Below the pieces are notes generated by a model that worked only from the letters and a program-made list of their open reading frames with translations, was not told the DNA's origin and did no database searches. Position numbers and translations under genes: made by a program. Below, one piece after another: positions 35,100-43,321 of a DNA stretch of 64,000 nt. The DNA is taken from assembly GCA_964449895.1 (NCBI GenBank), contig CAYVBY010000001.1, positions 377,354 to 441,353 on the forward strand. The letters run 5' to 3'. This DNA is from Intestinibacter sp964449895. GTDB taxonomy: Bacteria > Bacillota > Clostridia > Peptostreptococcales > Peptostreptococcaceae. The first letter of the stretch is position 1. Every line of letters starts with the position of its first letter.

Positions 35100-35712
35100 T
35101 CTAAATTTCACTCCATTCTTTTTTATTAAATTTTTATTTAATACATTTTGTTATTATAGTTCCACCCAAAAAAATACAATCATCCTTCTTATTTGAATTG
35201 TAAAGTTGATTTTATAATTAAAAATAAATAATAATATTGATAAATAATTTTCTTAAAACATGTATACAGAAATTATATTCATTCATAATTTTTAAATCAA
35301 TATAATTTCCTATTTTCTATAAAAACATAAAATTTAATACTGATATATTTTTAACATCTTTTTCCATTTATGTCTTTGCAACATTAATTATATTTTTATG
35401 ATCGTTAAATGTCAAGCAAATAACAAGTATATTTATCATATTTTTTCAATTTTTATTTTATTTTTCCAACTATATAATTTTTATTTTTTGTTTTTATATT
35501 TTTTTGTAATAATTTTATTTTTATTTTAATTCAAACTTTAATTATTATTTTAAATTAATTAATATAATTTTAACAAACTCAAAATATTTTTCAATTATTT
35601 ATTAAATCAAAAATTTTCATACTTATTTTCTAATTTTTAAGAATATAAATTTTATTTTTAGAAAAAATATATATAAATATATTTATTATAACGAATCTAG
35701 GTGATGTAAAAT
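35100..35712. other. 613-bp AT-rich divergent region
   Basis: Between nuoE and the CmpB-type gene there is no supportable gene. It contains a TATAAT in the nuoE direction (minus strand, 35153-35158) with no good -35, the repeat fragment at 35269-35323, and otherwise extremely A/T-rich runs (35440-35690). Confidence 0.5.
35269..35323 (+). repeat. Right-half fragment of the dispersed repeat (copy G)
   Basis: AGAAATTATATTCATTCATA then ATTTTTAAATCAATATAATT and TCCTATTTTCTATAAA match the right half of copies C and D with several substitutions; the flanking left half is missing. Confidence 0.45.
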
Positions 35713-36108
35713 TTGTCTAACTTAAGCAACTTATTTCAATATTTCATTCTCTTTTTTATTGGAGGTTTAATCTATGTGTTGATAGAAATAATTTACAGAG
35801 GATATTCTCATATTTCTATGTTTATAGTAGGAGGTATATGTTTTGTTTTGATATCTTCAATTAATAAATTTACACCATTTAAAATTCCTTTATTAGGACA
35901 AATGATTATAGCTTGTCTTATAATTACTTTTATTGAATTTATAAGTGGTATAATAATTAATATTTTTTTAGATTTAAATGTTTGGAATTATTCATCTGAA
36001 AAATTTAATATTTTAGGACAAGTGTGCCTAAAAGCCTCTATAGCTTGGTTTTTTTTAAGTTTACCAGCTATCTATCTTGGCAATTTTATAAAATCTTTCT
36101 TTAATTAA
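35713..36108 (+). CDS. CmpB-type putative ABC transporter permease, membrane protein
   Basis: The 131-residue protein has four hydrophobic helices (about 8-27, 34-50, 60-85, 105-127) and the family look of PF06541 (GGLIYVLIEIIYRGYSHIS, LNVWNYS). The permease label of this family is weakly based. It starts with TTG (35713-35715) after AGGTGAT, the only reasonable start because no ATG is nearby. It has its own terminator. Confidence 0.78.
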   Translation: MSNLSNLFQYFILFFIGGLIYVLIEIIYRGYSHISMFIVGGICFVLISSINKFTPFKIPLLGQMIIACLIITFIEFISGIIINIFLDLNVWNYSSEKFNILGQVCLKASIAWFFLSLPAIYLGNFIKSFFN

Positions 36109-36125
36109 AAATTTACAATAAAAAA

Positions 36126-36155
36126 CAGAAAACTTCATAAGTTTTCTGCCTTTTT
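36126..36155 (+). terminator. Intrinsic terminator of the CmpB-type gene
   Basis: CAGAAAACT (36126-36134) pairs with AGTTTTCTG (36140-36148), then CCTTTTT. The right end of repeat copy E abuts the T-tract. Confidence 0.83.
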
Positions 36156-36266
36156 ATAACACATATAAAATTATATTCATTTAAAAATTGTTGACAATTA
36201 TAACTTCTATCAATGCATTTCAAAGAAATCTACATTTTTAAAATATCTTTAAAATAAAGATTTCTT
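36155..36266 (-). repeat. Dispersed intergenic repeat, copy E
   Basis: Near-full copy on the minus strand, from AAGAAATCTTTATTTTAAAG (left end, 36247-36266) to the right end TTATATGTGTTATA at 36155. It lies between the CmpB-type gene terminator and the dprA stop. Confidence 0.8.
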
Positions 36267-36304
36267 TCTAATATCTACATAAAAGATTTTTATATTTTTG
36301 AGAT

Positions 36305-37222
36305 TTAACGATATATTTTATATCCAAGTAAAATATTTTTATACTTTTTATAATCATTTATATCATTAATCCCAATTGCTCTATTATTTTTTAAAAGATA
36401 TAAATTTCCTTTTACAGTTTCAATATCATTTTTCACATCTTTATGCATAGATACAGCTACTTTTTTCCCATATTTCTCTGCAAATCTTACAGTGTGCATA
36501 GTTCCTGATTCAATAGCACATTCAACTACAACAACCCCTAAACTTAGTGCAGCTTGTAATCTATCTCTTTCTATAAAATTTTCTGGTGATGTAGGTGTTC
36601 CTATTTTATACTCACTTATTAAACAACCACCCTTTGATAGTATTTCATCTACTAATTTATTTTTATCATCTAGATAAGACTCATCTAATCCGCAAGGTAA
36701 TGTCGCTACTGTTTTGCCATTTGCTTTTAAACAGCCATTGTGACCTGATATATCACATCCATCTGCAAGTCCAGAAACTACTGTAAATCCCTCTTTTGCA
36801 TAATAATAACCTAATGCTTGACCTATTTTCTCCCCATTTTCTGTAGGAGTTCTAGTTCCTATTATTGCAATAGAATTATCTTCATAAAGACAATTTAAAT
36901 CACCTTTATAAAAAATCAAAATACTTCTATCTTCTATTTCTTTTAATTTTTTAGGAAAATCATCATTAAAAATATTAGTTGTTTTAATTCCTAATTTTTC
37001 TGATTGAAGTAAAGTTTTTACAGATTCTTCTATAGATTTTTTTATATCTCCTAAACTTGGAATTTCAAAATCACTGTCTATTTCTTTATATTTTTTAAAA
37101 CAATCTAATATTTGATTTTCACATAATTTTATATTTTTGTTTAAAATTCTATTATCTATCATAGTATTTACTATGTTTTTGTTAACAAGATTTAAAATTG
37201 TAAGAATTAAACTATTATCCAT
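36305..37222 (-). CDS. dprA: DprA/Smf-family DNA-processing protein
   Basis: The 305-residue protein has the Rossmann-like DprA domain: IAIIGTRTPTENGEKIGQAL, VVSGLADGCDISGHNGCLKA, TLPCGLDESYLDDKN, and a VVVVECAIESGTMHTVRFAEK stretch. DprA loads RecA on incoming single-stranded DNA in transformation. The usual GSR motif is GTR here and the sequence is fairly divergent, so this may be a paralogue rather than the topA-linked dprA. It overlaps the upstream metallophosphoesterase gene by 8 nt, so both are translated from one mRNA. Confidence 0.85.
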   Translation of the reverse strand: MDNSLILTILNLVNKNIVNTMIDNRILNKNIKLCENQILDCFKKYKEIDSDFEIPSLGDIKKSIEESVKTLLQSEKLGIKTTNIFNDDFPKKLKEIEDRSILIFYKGDLNCLYEDNSIAIIGTRTPTENGEKIGQALGYYYAKEGFTVVSGLADGCDISGHNGCLKANGKTVATLPCGLDESYLDDKNKLVDEILSKGGCLISEYKIGTPTSPENFIERDRLQAALSLGVVVVECAIESGTMHTVRFAEKYGKKVAVSMHKDVKNDIETVKGNLYLLKNNRAIGINDINDYKKYKNILLGYKIYR

Positions 37223-38564
37223 TTTCTTTCCTCTTATTCTTATTCCAAATTATACTTCCAAAAGAACTATTATCCTTTAGAGAGATTCTCAATGTATTAT
37301 GATCATATTTTTTTTCTTTCATTATACTGTCTATATATTTATGATAAAAAATATCACTTACCAAAGACCATATCTTATAATTATCACTTTTTTCTATGTT
37401 TCTATGAATTTCAACTACTGTTCCACTAAAAAAAGCAGGATTTAATTTAGATAAAGTTAAAGACATCAATCTCGCTTCATATTCACTTAAATTAGCTTTT
37501 AAAAGTTCATAATAAATTTTTTTATAGGTTTGACTATATGTATAATTGTACGCATAATATCTAAAATTTAATAAATTATTATCAATATAACCATTTGTCA
37601 TAGACCATTTAGCGACATTTAATATTTGTGTTCTATAAAATACATTTTCACCTTGCCTATAAGTTAAAATACCATATTGATTTCTACAAACCGCTAAAGA
37701 ACTTGTTGCAATATCATAAATTTTTTTATCTTTGTAAATATTACTGTATCCTGGTTTAATATGTTGTATATGTAGATGACCACTTAAATTTAAAACTACA
37801 TTATACTTAATATATAATTCTACAAGTCTTTGATTGTTTTCTAAAGTATAGCCCTTATTTAATAAATTATTATGATCAACTAAACTATGATGAGTTGCTG
37901 CTATCACTCTTATATTTTTTAATTTAGCTTCTTTTAGATGTTCTTCTAACCATTCGTATGTAGAGTCACTAATAACGCCCTTTATTGCCACAGGATTTTT
38001 CCAGTTATTATTTTGATAAAAATTAGTATCTAACATGACAAGCCATAGATCATCTGATACAGGTGTAATATAACTAAGTGAATAATCATCTTCATAAATT
38101 GCATTTCTAAATCCACAATCAAAATATATTTCTCTAAACTTATTAGGATTAATAGATTTTATAGGAATTTTTTGTAAAGGTTTATACTTATATGCATTAT
38201 AATTTTTTATGTCATGATTACCAGGTATTACATAAACATTTATATGCTCATCTAGCACCCTTTGTAATTTTTTCCTAAGCTCTTCATGACTAATACATTC
38301 TCCATTATACGTTAAATCTCCACATATAATTAAGCCTCCTCTTGGATTGTACTTTATTACTTCACTTATAAAGGCATCTATTATTTCAGAGACATATCTC
38401 ATAATTTTTAAGTCTCCACTGTTTGTGCAGATTTTATTTAATTCACCTTCTATATTTGCACTTTTAGCAATATAATGAAAATCTGTAGCAACAATAAACT
38501 CTATATCCCTACTAACTTTTACTTTCTTATCACTGTCTAAATATAATTTTTCATAAATTTTCAT
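37215..38564 (-). CDS. Metallophosphoesterase (calcineurin-like)
   Basis: The 449-residue protein contains the dimetal motifs in order: DFHYIAK (D-x-H), CGDLTYNGE (GD), IPGNHD (GNHD), ATHHSLVDH (H) and SGHLHIQH (GHxH), covering about residues 25-270. The C-terminal 180 residues are helical and unassigned. No signal peptide is visible, so it is probably cytoplasmic. Substrate unknown. A GAGAGGCG site precedes the ATG; it leads a two-gene unit with dprA. Confidence 0.85.
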   Translation of the reverse strand: MKIYEKLYLDSDKKVKVSRDIEFIVATDFHYIAKSANIEGELNKICTNSGDLKIMRYVSEIIDAFISEVIKYNPRGGLIICGDLTYNGECISHEELRKKLQRVLDEHINVYVIPGNHDIKNYNAYKYKPLQKIPIKSINPNKFREIYFDCGFRNAIYEDDYSLSYITPVSDDLWLVMLDTNFYQNNNWKNPVAIKGVISDSTYEWLEEHLKEAKLKNIRVIAATHHSLVDHNNLLNKGYTLENNQRLVELYIKYNVVLNLSGHLHIQHIKPGYSNIYKDKKIYDIATSSLAVCRNQYGILTYRQGENVFYRTQILNVAKWSMTNGYIDNNLLNFRYYAYNYTYSQTYKKIYYELLKANLSEYEARLMSLTLSKLNPAFFSGTVVEIHRNIEKSDNYKIWSLVSDIFYHKYIDSIMKEKKYDHNTLRISLKDNSSFGSIIWNKNKRKENG

Positions 38565-38784
38565 AAGTCATTCGCCTCTCATAATTAAAGACACCCTTTA
38601 AAATTAATATACTTATATTTTAATACTATTGCCTAAAAAGAACAATAATGTCCTTTTTATAAATTTATTATTATATCTAAATTAATAAATCAAATAGATA
38701 AATTATGGTATATAAAATTTTTTTTTGTAAATAATTTTAATAAATGAGCTCATATAATAAAAATTAACAAGGGAGATTTTATTT

Positions 38785-39399
38785 ATGAAAAAAATTTTTT
38801 TAGTAGACACAGAAAATGTAAATATACGTTGTCTCAAAGGAGCCAATTTTTTAAAAAAAGATGATTTAATAATCCTTTTTACTACTAATAGAACTATCAT
38901 ACATAATTTTCAAGATAAAGCTATAAAATCTATAGATACTAAAGCAACTATAAAAAATATTCACATAAAATCCGGTGGGAAAAATTGTCTTGATTTTCAA
39001 TTAGTAAGTTATTTAGGATTACTTATAGGGTCTAACCTTAAAAAAAATATAAATTATTATATCATTAGTAAAGATAAAGGTTATCTAAGTTCCATAAATT
39101 TTTTATTAGAAAAAACAAACTGTTCCATAAGTCTAATATCAAATTTAAAATCTCTATTTGATAAAAATTTTGATGAAGAAATAACTACAATGGAAAATAT
39201 GGATGAAGAAATAACAAAATCACTTAAAAAATTTGGCTACACAAATAAAACTATTACAAAAGCCTTAATTGCCATAGATTCTTCTAAAACAGAAAAAGAT
39301 CTAGAGGTAAACTTCTTTATTCAATTTGGCTGGAACAACAAAATTTACAATATATGCAAACCAATAATATCAAAATACAATATTTTAAGTATAGCCTGA
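38785..39399 (+). CDS. PIN-like domain protein
   Basis: The 204-residue protein begins FLVDTENVN, carries GGKNCLDFQLVSYLG and ISKDKGYLSSI, matching PIN-like/NYN-type nuclease folds with conserved acidic residues (Asp6/Glu8, Asp of CLDFQ, Asp of KDKGY). A short helical tail (about 150-204) follows. RNase activity is plausible. No antitoxin gene is adjacent, and the genes on both sides are independently transcribed, so a toxin-antitoxin role is not supported. Confidence 0.72.
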   Translation: MKKIFLVDTENVNIRCLKGANFLKKDDLIILFTTNRTIIHNFQDKAIKSIDTKATIKNIHIKSGGKNCLDFQLVSYLGLLIGSNLKKNINYYIISKDKGYLSSINFLLEKTNCSISLISNLKSLFDKNFDEEITTMENMDEEITKSLKKFGYTNKTITKALIAIDSSKTEKDLEVNFFIQFGWNNKIYNICKPIISKYNILSIA

Positions 39400-39416
39400 A
39401 TAAATATCAAAATTAA

Positions 39417-39454
39417 AAAACCCAAAGGTTCAAAATTTCAAATCTTTGGGTTTT
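39417..39454. terminator. Bidirectional terminator between convergent genes
   Basis: AAAACCCAAAG (39417-39427) pairs with CTTTGGGTTTT (39444-39454), with A/T tails on both sides. Confidence 0.83.
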
Positions 39455-39460
39455 AAATAT

Positions 39461-39964
39461 CTATTTTTTTCCATCTTTAACTTTAAAATGTTCTCTATTT
39501 ATAAATTGTAAATCCTTTTTGAAGAATATTCCCGAAAATACTTTCACTGATAAAAATACTATAAATCCTATAATTGCAAATATTTTTATTTTATTCACGT
39601 TTATAACTTGATTAAATACTGTATATAAAAAATATCCATATGGATCTATTCGATTGTAAAGTTCACATACAAATGCAATTATTAAACAAAATACTAACAT
39701 CACATCTACTTTTTTATTAAATATTTTTATTATACTTTTTATTAGCTCTAAACAAAAACAAATTATAGCTAATAATGAAGTTATAATAGGTATCTTATTA
39801 AATTCATAAATAATTCCAGAAACCATCAAAAATAGCAATGTCATTATTAAAAAAAATATACCTAATTTAAATCCTAAGCCTTTAGATGATACCTGAGATA
39901 ATTTTAAATTTAATATAAATAATGACATGAACAATAAAATTCCAAAAATCAATGTTCTTTCCAC
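39461..39964 (-). CDS. Hypothetical polytopic membrane protein
   Basis: The protein of about 167 residues has five hydrophobic helices (TLIFGILLFMSLFILNL, LGIFFLIMTLLFLMVSGII, ITSLLAIICFCLELI, VMLVFCLIIAFVCELY, IFAIIGFIVFLSVKVF). I do not recognise the family. The frame is open from an ATG at 39998-40000, but a GTG at 39962-39964 is preceded by AGAGGTGAT at 5 nt, which I prefer; this also places the first helix at the N-terminus. Confidence 0.6.
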   Translation of the reverse strand: MERTLIFGILLFMSLFILNLKLSQVSSKGLGFKLGIFFLIMTLLFLMVSGIIYEFNKIPIITSLLAIICFCLELIKSIIKIFNKKVDVMLVFCLIIAFVCELYNRIDPYGYFLYTVFNQVINVNKIKIFAIIGFIVFLSVKVFSGIFFKKDLQFINREHFKVKDGKK

Positions 39965-40124
39965 TACATCACCTCTTCCAAATAAATCAAATTTACACAA
40001 TTATAAAAAAAATATATATTAATAAATATACATTTATCTACAAAAAACAATAAATTTCTTAATAATTCTTATTATATAGTAATTAATTGTGTTTTTGAAG
40101 TAATTTAGCAATAATTTCTTTACA

Positions 40125-40215
40125 TCATATATGAATCATATTCGCCTAAAAATTGTAACTAAATCTACCTTCTTCATATATTTCAAGAAAATCTAAATTA
40201 AATATTTTCTTATAC
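40125..40215 (-). repeat. Degenerate copy of the dispersed repeat (copy L)
   Basis: Plus-strand order CATATTCGCCTAAAAATTGT, then TTCATATATTTCAAGAAAAT and AAATATTTTCTTATA, follows copy D along its whole length with many substitutions. Confidence 0.4.
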
Positions 40216-40229
40216 TTTAAAATTTAAAC

Positions 40230-40330
40230 AAAAAAAAGCCCTGATTAACGAGGGTACAGGGCAAATTTGATAATGATAGATAAAAGAGTGTGAGGGAATC
40301 TATCATTATCCGGGTATTTAAGTAAATTAT
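40230..40330 (-). ncRNA. Candidate small RNA with two CCCUC-loop hairpins and a terminator
   Basis: On the minus strand a 13-bp perfect hairpin (40298-40310 with 40269-40281) exposes a 16-nt pyrimidine-rich loop containing TCCCTCACACTC. It is followed by GCCCTG-13 nt-CAGGGC (40257-40262 with 40238-40243) with loop TACCCTCGTTAAT and eight T (40230-40237), a textbook terminator. Both loops display CCCTC, complementary to GAGGG-type ribosome sites. Alternatives are a leader of the membrane protein gene starting at 39964 or a 3' end of the upstream gene. I found no match to a known riboswitch class. Confidence 0.5.
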
Positions 40331-40453
40331 TAAGCTAGTCTTTCTATATAAAAATAATAGCTTTGTAATATGAATTTATTGTGAATTTTATCTGAATTTT
40401 ATTTAAATTTTTATATTTTTATACATAAAAACATAAAATTTGACTTTTTTTAA

Positions 40454-41425
40454 TTAATTTTTAGAATTTCTAAATAAAAAAGATAATATACTTTTCTTTT
40501 GTATTTTTTTATCTATTACAAAAAATGCATTTTCTAATTGATATAACAATATTCTATCAAAAGTAAATATCACATCTATATTTGGATAATTGCTTTTATC
40601 ATACAAATTCATTATTTCAAACATATGCTCATAAGATTCCCCTTGTATTATAAGCACTGGTTTTTTAGAAAATTCCATATTTAAATTTTTATAATTTGCC
40701 ATGACTGTGTCATATCTTATTAGTTTTTGGCTCAATTTATCAGCCCAATCAGACGTCATTCTAACTACTTCAATAAAAAAACTTTTATCTCCAAATTTTA
40801 AAATTGATTGCGGTCTAACAATACATCCTCTTATACTATCATTCACTATAACTTTTGAAACTTCAAATTCTAACTGATTATTCATAACTTGAGTTAGTAA
40901 TTGATTTGATGCTAATATAGATTTTATCTTAGATGTTTTTATTTCACTTACATATCCTTGTGAATATGTTTTTACATCTAAAGCTCTTAATAATCCAGTT
41001 CCATGATACCCCAAATAATAAGCCTTATAAGAACTTATACTATTTTCTGAAACAAACTCAATTTGTCTTACAAAACTTTTTTCTTTAAGTCTTGTTAGCT
41101 TTCTAGCTACTGTTTTTGATTCTATCTCGTATCCACTTTTCTTTAAATAAAATGTTATTTGTAGAGATGTTGCAAATAATAAGCGATTTATTGTAAATAA
41201 TATGGCCTTTTCAATTTCCCCGATATGACCTTTTTCCAATAAAAAATCAGCTTCCACTTTTGTAGTATTTTTTTTAGGCTTATTTAGTTTATGCAAGTCC
41301 CCCATATAAGAAGCAAACGGCGATAATTTTTCATCACAAATAGGTACCATAGTTTTATTTAAGTCAACTTTACCACAAGGTCCTCCTATTGGTGAAATAA
41401 GTTCTACCTTCTTTTCATTTTTCAT
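40454..41425 (-). CDS. Hypothetical protein with winged-helix-like region, 323 residues
   Basis: I do not recognise the family with certainty. A helical segment at about 70-135 (ILFTINRLLFATSLQITFYL, TVARKLTRLKEKSFVRQIEF) resembles a winged helix of the replication-relaxation type, and the C-terminal half (about 170-300) has an alternating pattern with FFIEVVRMTSDW and VLIIQGESYEHM that could be a restriction-like fold. No membrane helix. The ATG has AGGGGG. No plasmid or phage genes accompany it. Confidence 0.6.
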   Translation of the reverse strand: MKNEKKVELISPIGGPCGKVDLNKTMVPICDEKLSPFASYMGDLHKLNKPKKNTTKVEADFLLEKGHIGEIEKAILFTINRLLFATSLQITFYLKKSGYEIESKTVARKLTRLKEKSFVRQIEFVSENSISSYKAYYLGYHGTGLLRALDVKTYSQGYVSEIKTSKIKSILASNQLLTQVMNNQLEFEVSKVIVNDSIRGCIVRPQSILKFGDKSFFIEVVRMTSDWADKLSQKLIRYDTVMANYKNLNMEFSKKPVLIIQGESYEHMFEIMNLYDKSNYPNIDVIFTFDRILLYQLENAFFVIDKKIQKKSILSFLFRNSKN

Positions 41426-41555
41426 ACTATTTAATCCCCCTATATTGCAAATTATGAAACAATAATTATGTTTTCATAAAATTCATATTAATTTAATTAT
41501 AATATTTTTTAGGTGATATATCATTTATTTTTTTGTATTTATGTAGAATTATGTA

Positions 41556-41620
41556 ATAAAAAGCTATTTTCCATTTGATTTTTAACATTTGTTAATATCA
41601 ACACTAGAAAATAGCTTTTT
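41556..41620 (-). terminator. Intrinsic terminator of the trk operon
   Basis: AAAAAGCTATTTTC (41558-41571) pairs with GAAAATAGCTTTTT (41607-41620), long loop of 35 nt with a small internal TTAAC/GTTAA pairing; minus-strand tail ATTTTT. Confidence 0.78.
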
Positions 41621-41642
41621 AAAACATTTATATTCGACTTAT

Positions 41643-43115
41643 TTATTTCAATAATGTTTTTGTATCTAAACCTTTAAAAAAATCTTTAATGCTACAAATA
41701 AGCATTATTATAGGAAATAATTCCAAACGACCAGCAAGCATATCAAAGCAAAGCACTAACTTTGATAAATCTGATAAAGATGAAAAATTTCCAACAGGAC
41801 CGATTATATCTCCTAGCCCTGGTCCTACATTTCCTAATGAGGCAAGAGCAGCTGTAATAGTCGTTATTAAATCTAAATTTTCAAAAGAAATTAATAAGAT
41901 AGATCCAAGTAGTATCATTACATATATGATAAGATATGAACATGCAAATTCTAAAACTTGCTTATCAATATCTTTGCTATCAAATTTTAATGTACTTATA
42001 CTTCTATGACTTATCATTTTCTTCATACTAGCTACCGTAGATTTAATAAGTATTATAGCACGAGATATTTTAATTCCTCCGCTTGTAGATCCTGCACATG
42101 AACCCACTATCATAAGAAATAAAATCAATACCTGCGATAAAGCTGGCCATAAATTATAATTATCAGTCATAAATCCTGTTGTAGTTATAATAGATACGAC
42201 TTGGAAGAAAGAGTATCTAAATGACTCCAACACACTTCCATGAATATCCAAAGTATTTATAGTTATTATTGCAGTAAATCCAAAAACTATAATTGTATAC
42301 CACTTAAGCTCTTCACTTTTTAATATTGACTTAAAATCTTTTAATATAAATAAATAATATAAATTGAAATTTATACCAAATAAAAACATAAATATCGCAA
42401 TTACCATATCTATATAATAACTATCATAGTAAGCTATACTTATATTTTTTGTTGAAAATCCTCCTGTACCTGCTATTGAAAAAGAATGTACTATACTATC
42501 AAAAAGAGACATTCCTCCTATTAATAAAAATATTATTTGTAACAATGTAAGAACTGCATATATAGCATAAAGGATTCTAGCTGTCATCTTTACTTTTGAT
42601 ACTATTTTACCTACTACTGGTCCTGGAAGTTCTGCTTTCATAATATATACATCTTGTCCTTCAGATTGTGGTAAAAAAGCTAATACAAATATAAGTACTC
42701 CCATACCTCCAATCCAGTGTGTAAATCCTCTCCAAAACAACATTCCTTTAGATAAACTTTCTATGTCATTTAAAATACTAGCTCCTGTAGTTGTAAATCC
42801 TGACACCGTTTCAAAGAATGCATCTACAAATCTAGGTATTTCTCCACTTAAATAAAAAGGTAGCGTTCCAATTAAAGATACAACTATCCAACTAAGTGCA
42901 ACTATTATAAATCCTTCTCTTGCATATATGTGTTTGTTTTCTGCTTTTATGCATGAAAGTGAAATTCCTGCTCCTAATGCAGTTAATATTGTAATTATAA
43001 ATTCTACTACTGTATTTTCTTTATAAATTAAAGAAACTAAAAGCGGAAATATCAATATAATACCTTCTACTATAAGTATATTTCCCAAAGTTTTAAAAAT
43101 CATTTTTTTATTCAT
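41643..43115 (-). CDS. trkH: TrkH-type potassium transporter, second paralogue
   Basis: This 490-residue membrane protein has the four repeated membrane-pore-membrane units of Trk/Ktr K+ channels; selectivity-loop segments include SGFTTTGASIL, SIAGTGGFSTKN, IITTTGFMTDN and LGNVGPGLGDII. It is the last gene of the trkA-trkH-trkH cluster and has the same length as the upstream paralogue, with many shared blocks. Repeat copy D sits in the 206-nt gap between the two trkH genes and may carry a promoter for this copy. K+ uptake gated by TrkA is expected. Confidence 0.92.
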   Translation of the reverse strand: MNKKMIFKTLGNILIVEGIILIFPLLVSLIYKENTVVEFIITILTALGAGISLSCIKAENKHIYAREGFIIVALSWIVVSLIGTLPFYLSGEIPRFVDAFFETVSGFTTTGASILNDIESLSKGMLFWRGFTHWIGGMGVLIFVLAFLPQSEGQDVYIMKAELPGPVVGKIVSKVKMTARILYAIYAVLTLLQIIFLLIGGMSLFDSIVHSFSIAGTGGFSTKNISIAYYDSYYIDMVIAIFMFLFGINFNLYYLFILKDFKSILKSEELKWYTIIVFGFTAIITINTLDIHGSVLESFRYSFFQVVSIITTTGFMTDNYNLWPALSQVLILFLMIVGSCAGSTSGGIKISRAIILIKSTVASMKKMISHRSISTLKFDSKDIDKQVLEFACSYLIIYVMILLGSILLISFENLDLITTITAALASLGNVGPGLGDIIGPVGNFSSLSDLSKLVLCFDMLAGRLELFPIIMLICSIKDFFKGLDTKTLLK

Positions 43116-43188
43116 AAATTCCCCCTATTCAAATATATCCTCTAAATTAGTTGAGAATCTATCTATTAGTACAATTATTATATCTGTT

Positions 43189-43290
43189 TATAGCACATAG
43201 GAAATTATATTCATTTAAAAATTGTAAATAATTATAATTTCCATCAATGTATTTCAAAGAAATCTATATCTTTAGAATAAAGATTTCTTA
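43189..43290 (-). repeat. Dispersed intergenic repeat, copy D
   Basis: A clean 102-bp copy, minus strand, from TAAGAAATCTTTATTCTAAA (left) to ATTTCCTATGTGCTATA (right). GGAAATTATAATT and AATATAATTTCC form the right hairpin. It separates the tandem trkH genes; the right end points at the downstream trkH start 73 nt away and contains TGTGCTATAAA. Confidence 0.85.
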
Positions 43291-43321
43291 TAAAATTAAT
43301 ATTTAATTAAATTTTATAAAG

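Larger units (their letters stand above)
39965..40453. other. 489-bp gene-free region with a repeat remnant and a small RNA candidate
   Basis: The region holds a degenerate copy of the dispersed repeat (about 40125-40215, minus strand) and, at 40230-40330, two strong hairpins ending in a terminator that reads leftwards. From 40331 to 40453 it is very AT-rich with possible promoter elements but no clear gene. Confidence 0.55.

Noticed and set aside
38785..39399. PIN-type toxin-antitoxin module
   Set aside because: No small antitoxin gene is upstream or downstream, and the protein is longer than VapC-type toxins.
40230..40330. Known metabolite riboswitch (c-di-GMP, c-di-AMP, preQ1, SAM, glycine)
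   Set aside because: None of the conserved cores of these classes that I can recall is present; two simple hairpins with a terminator fit an sRNA or leader better.
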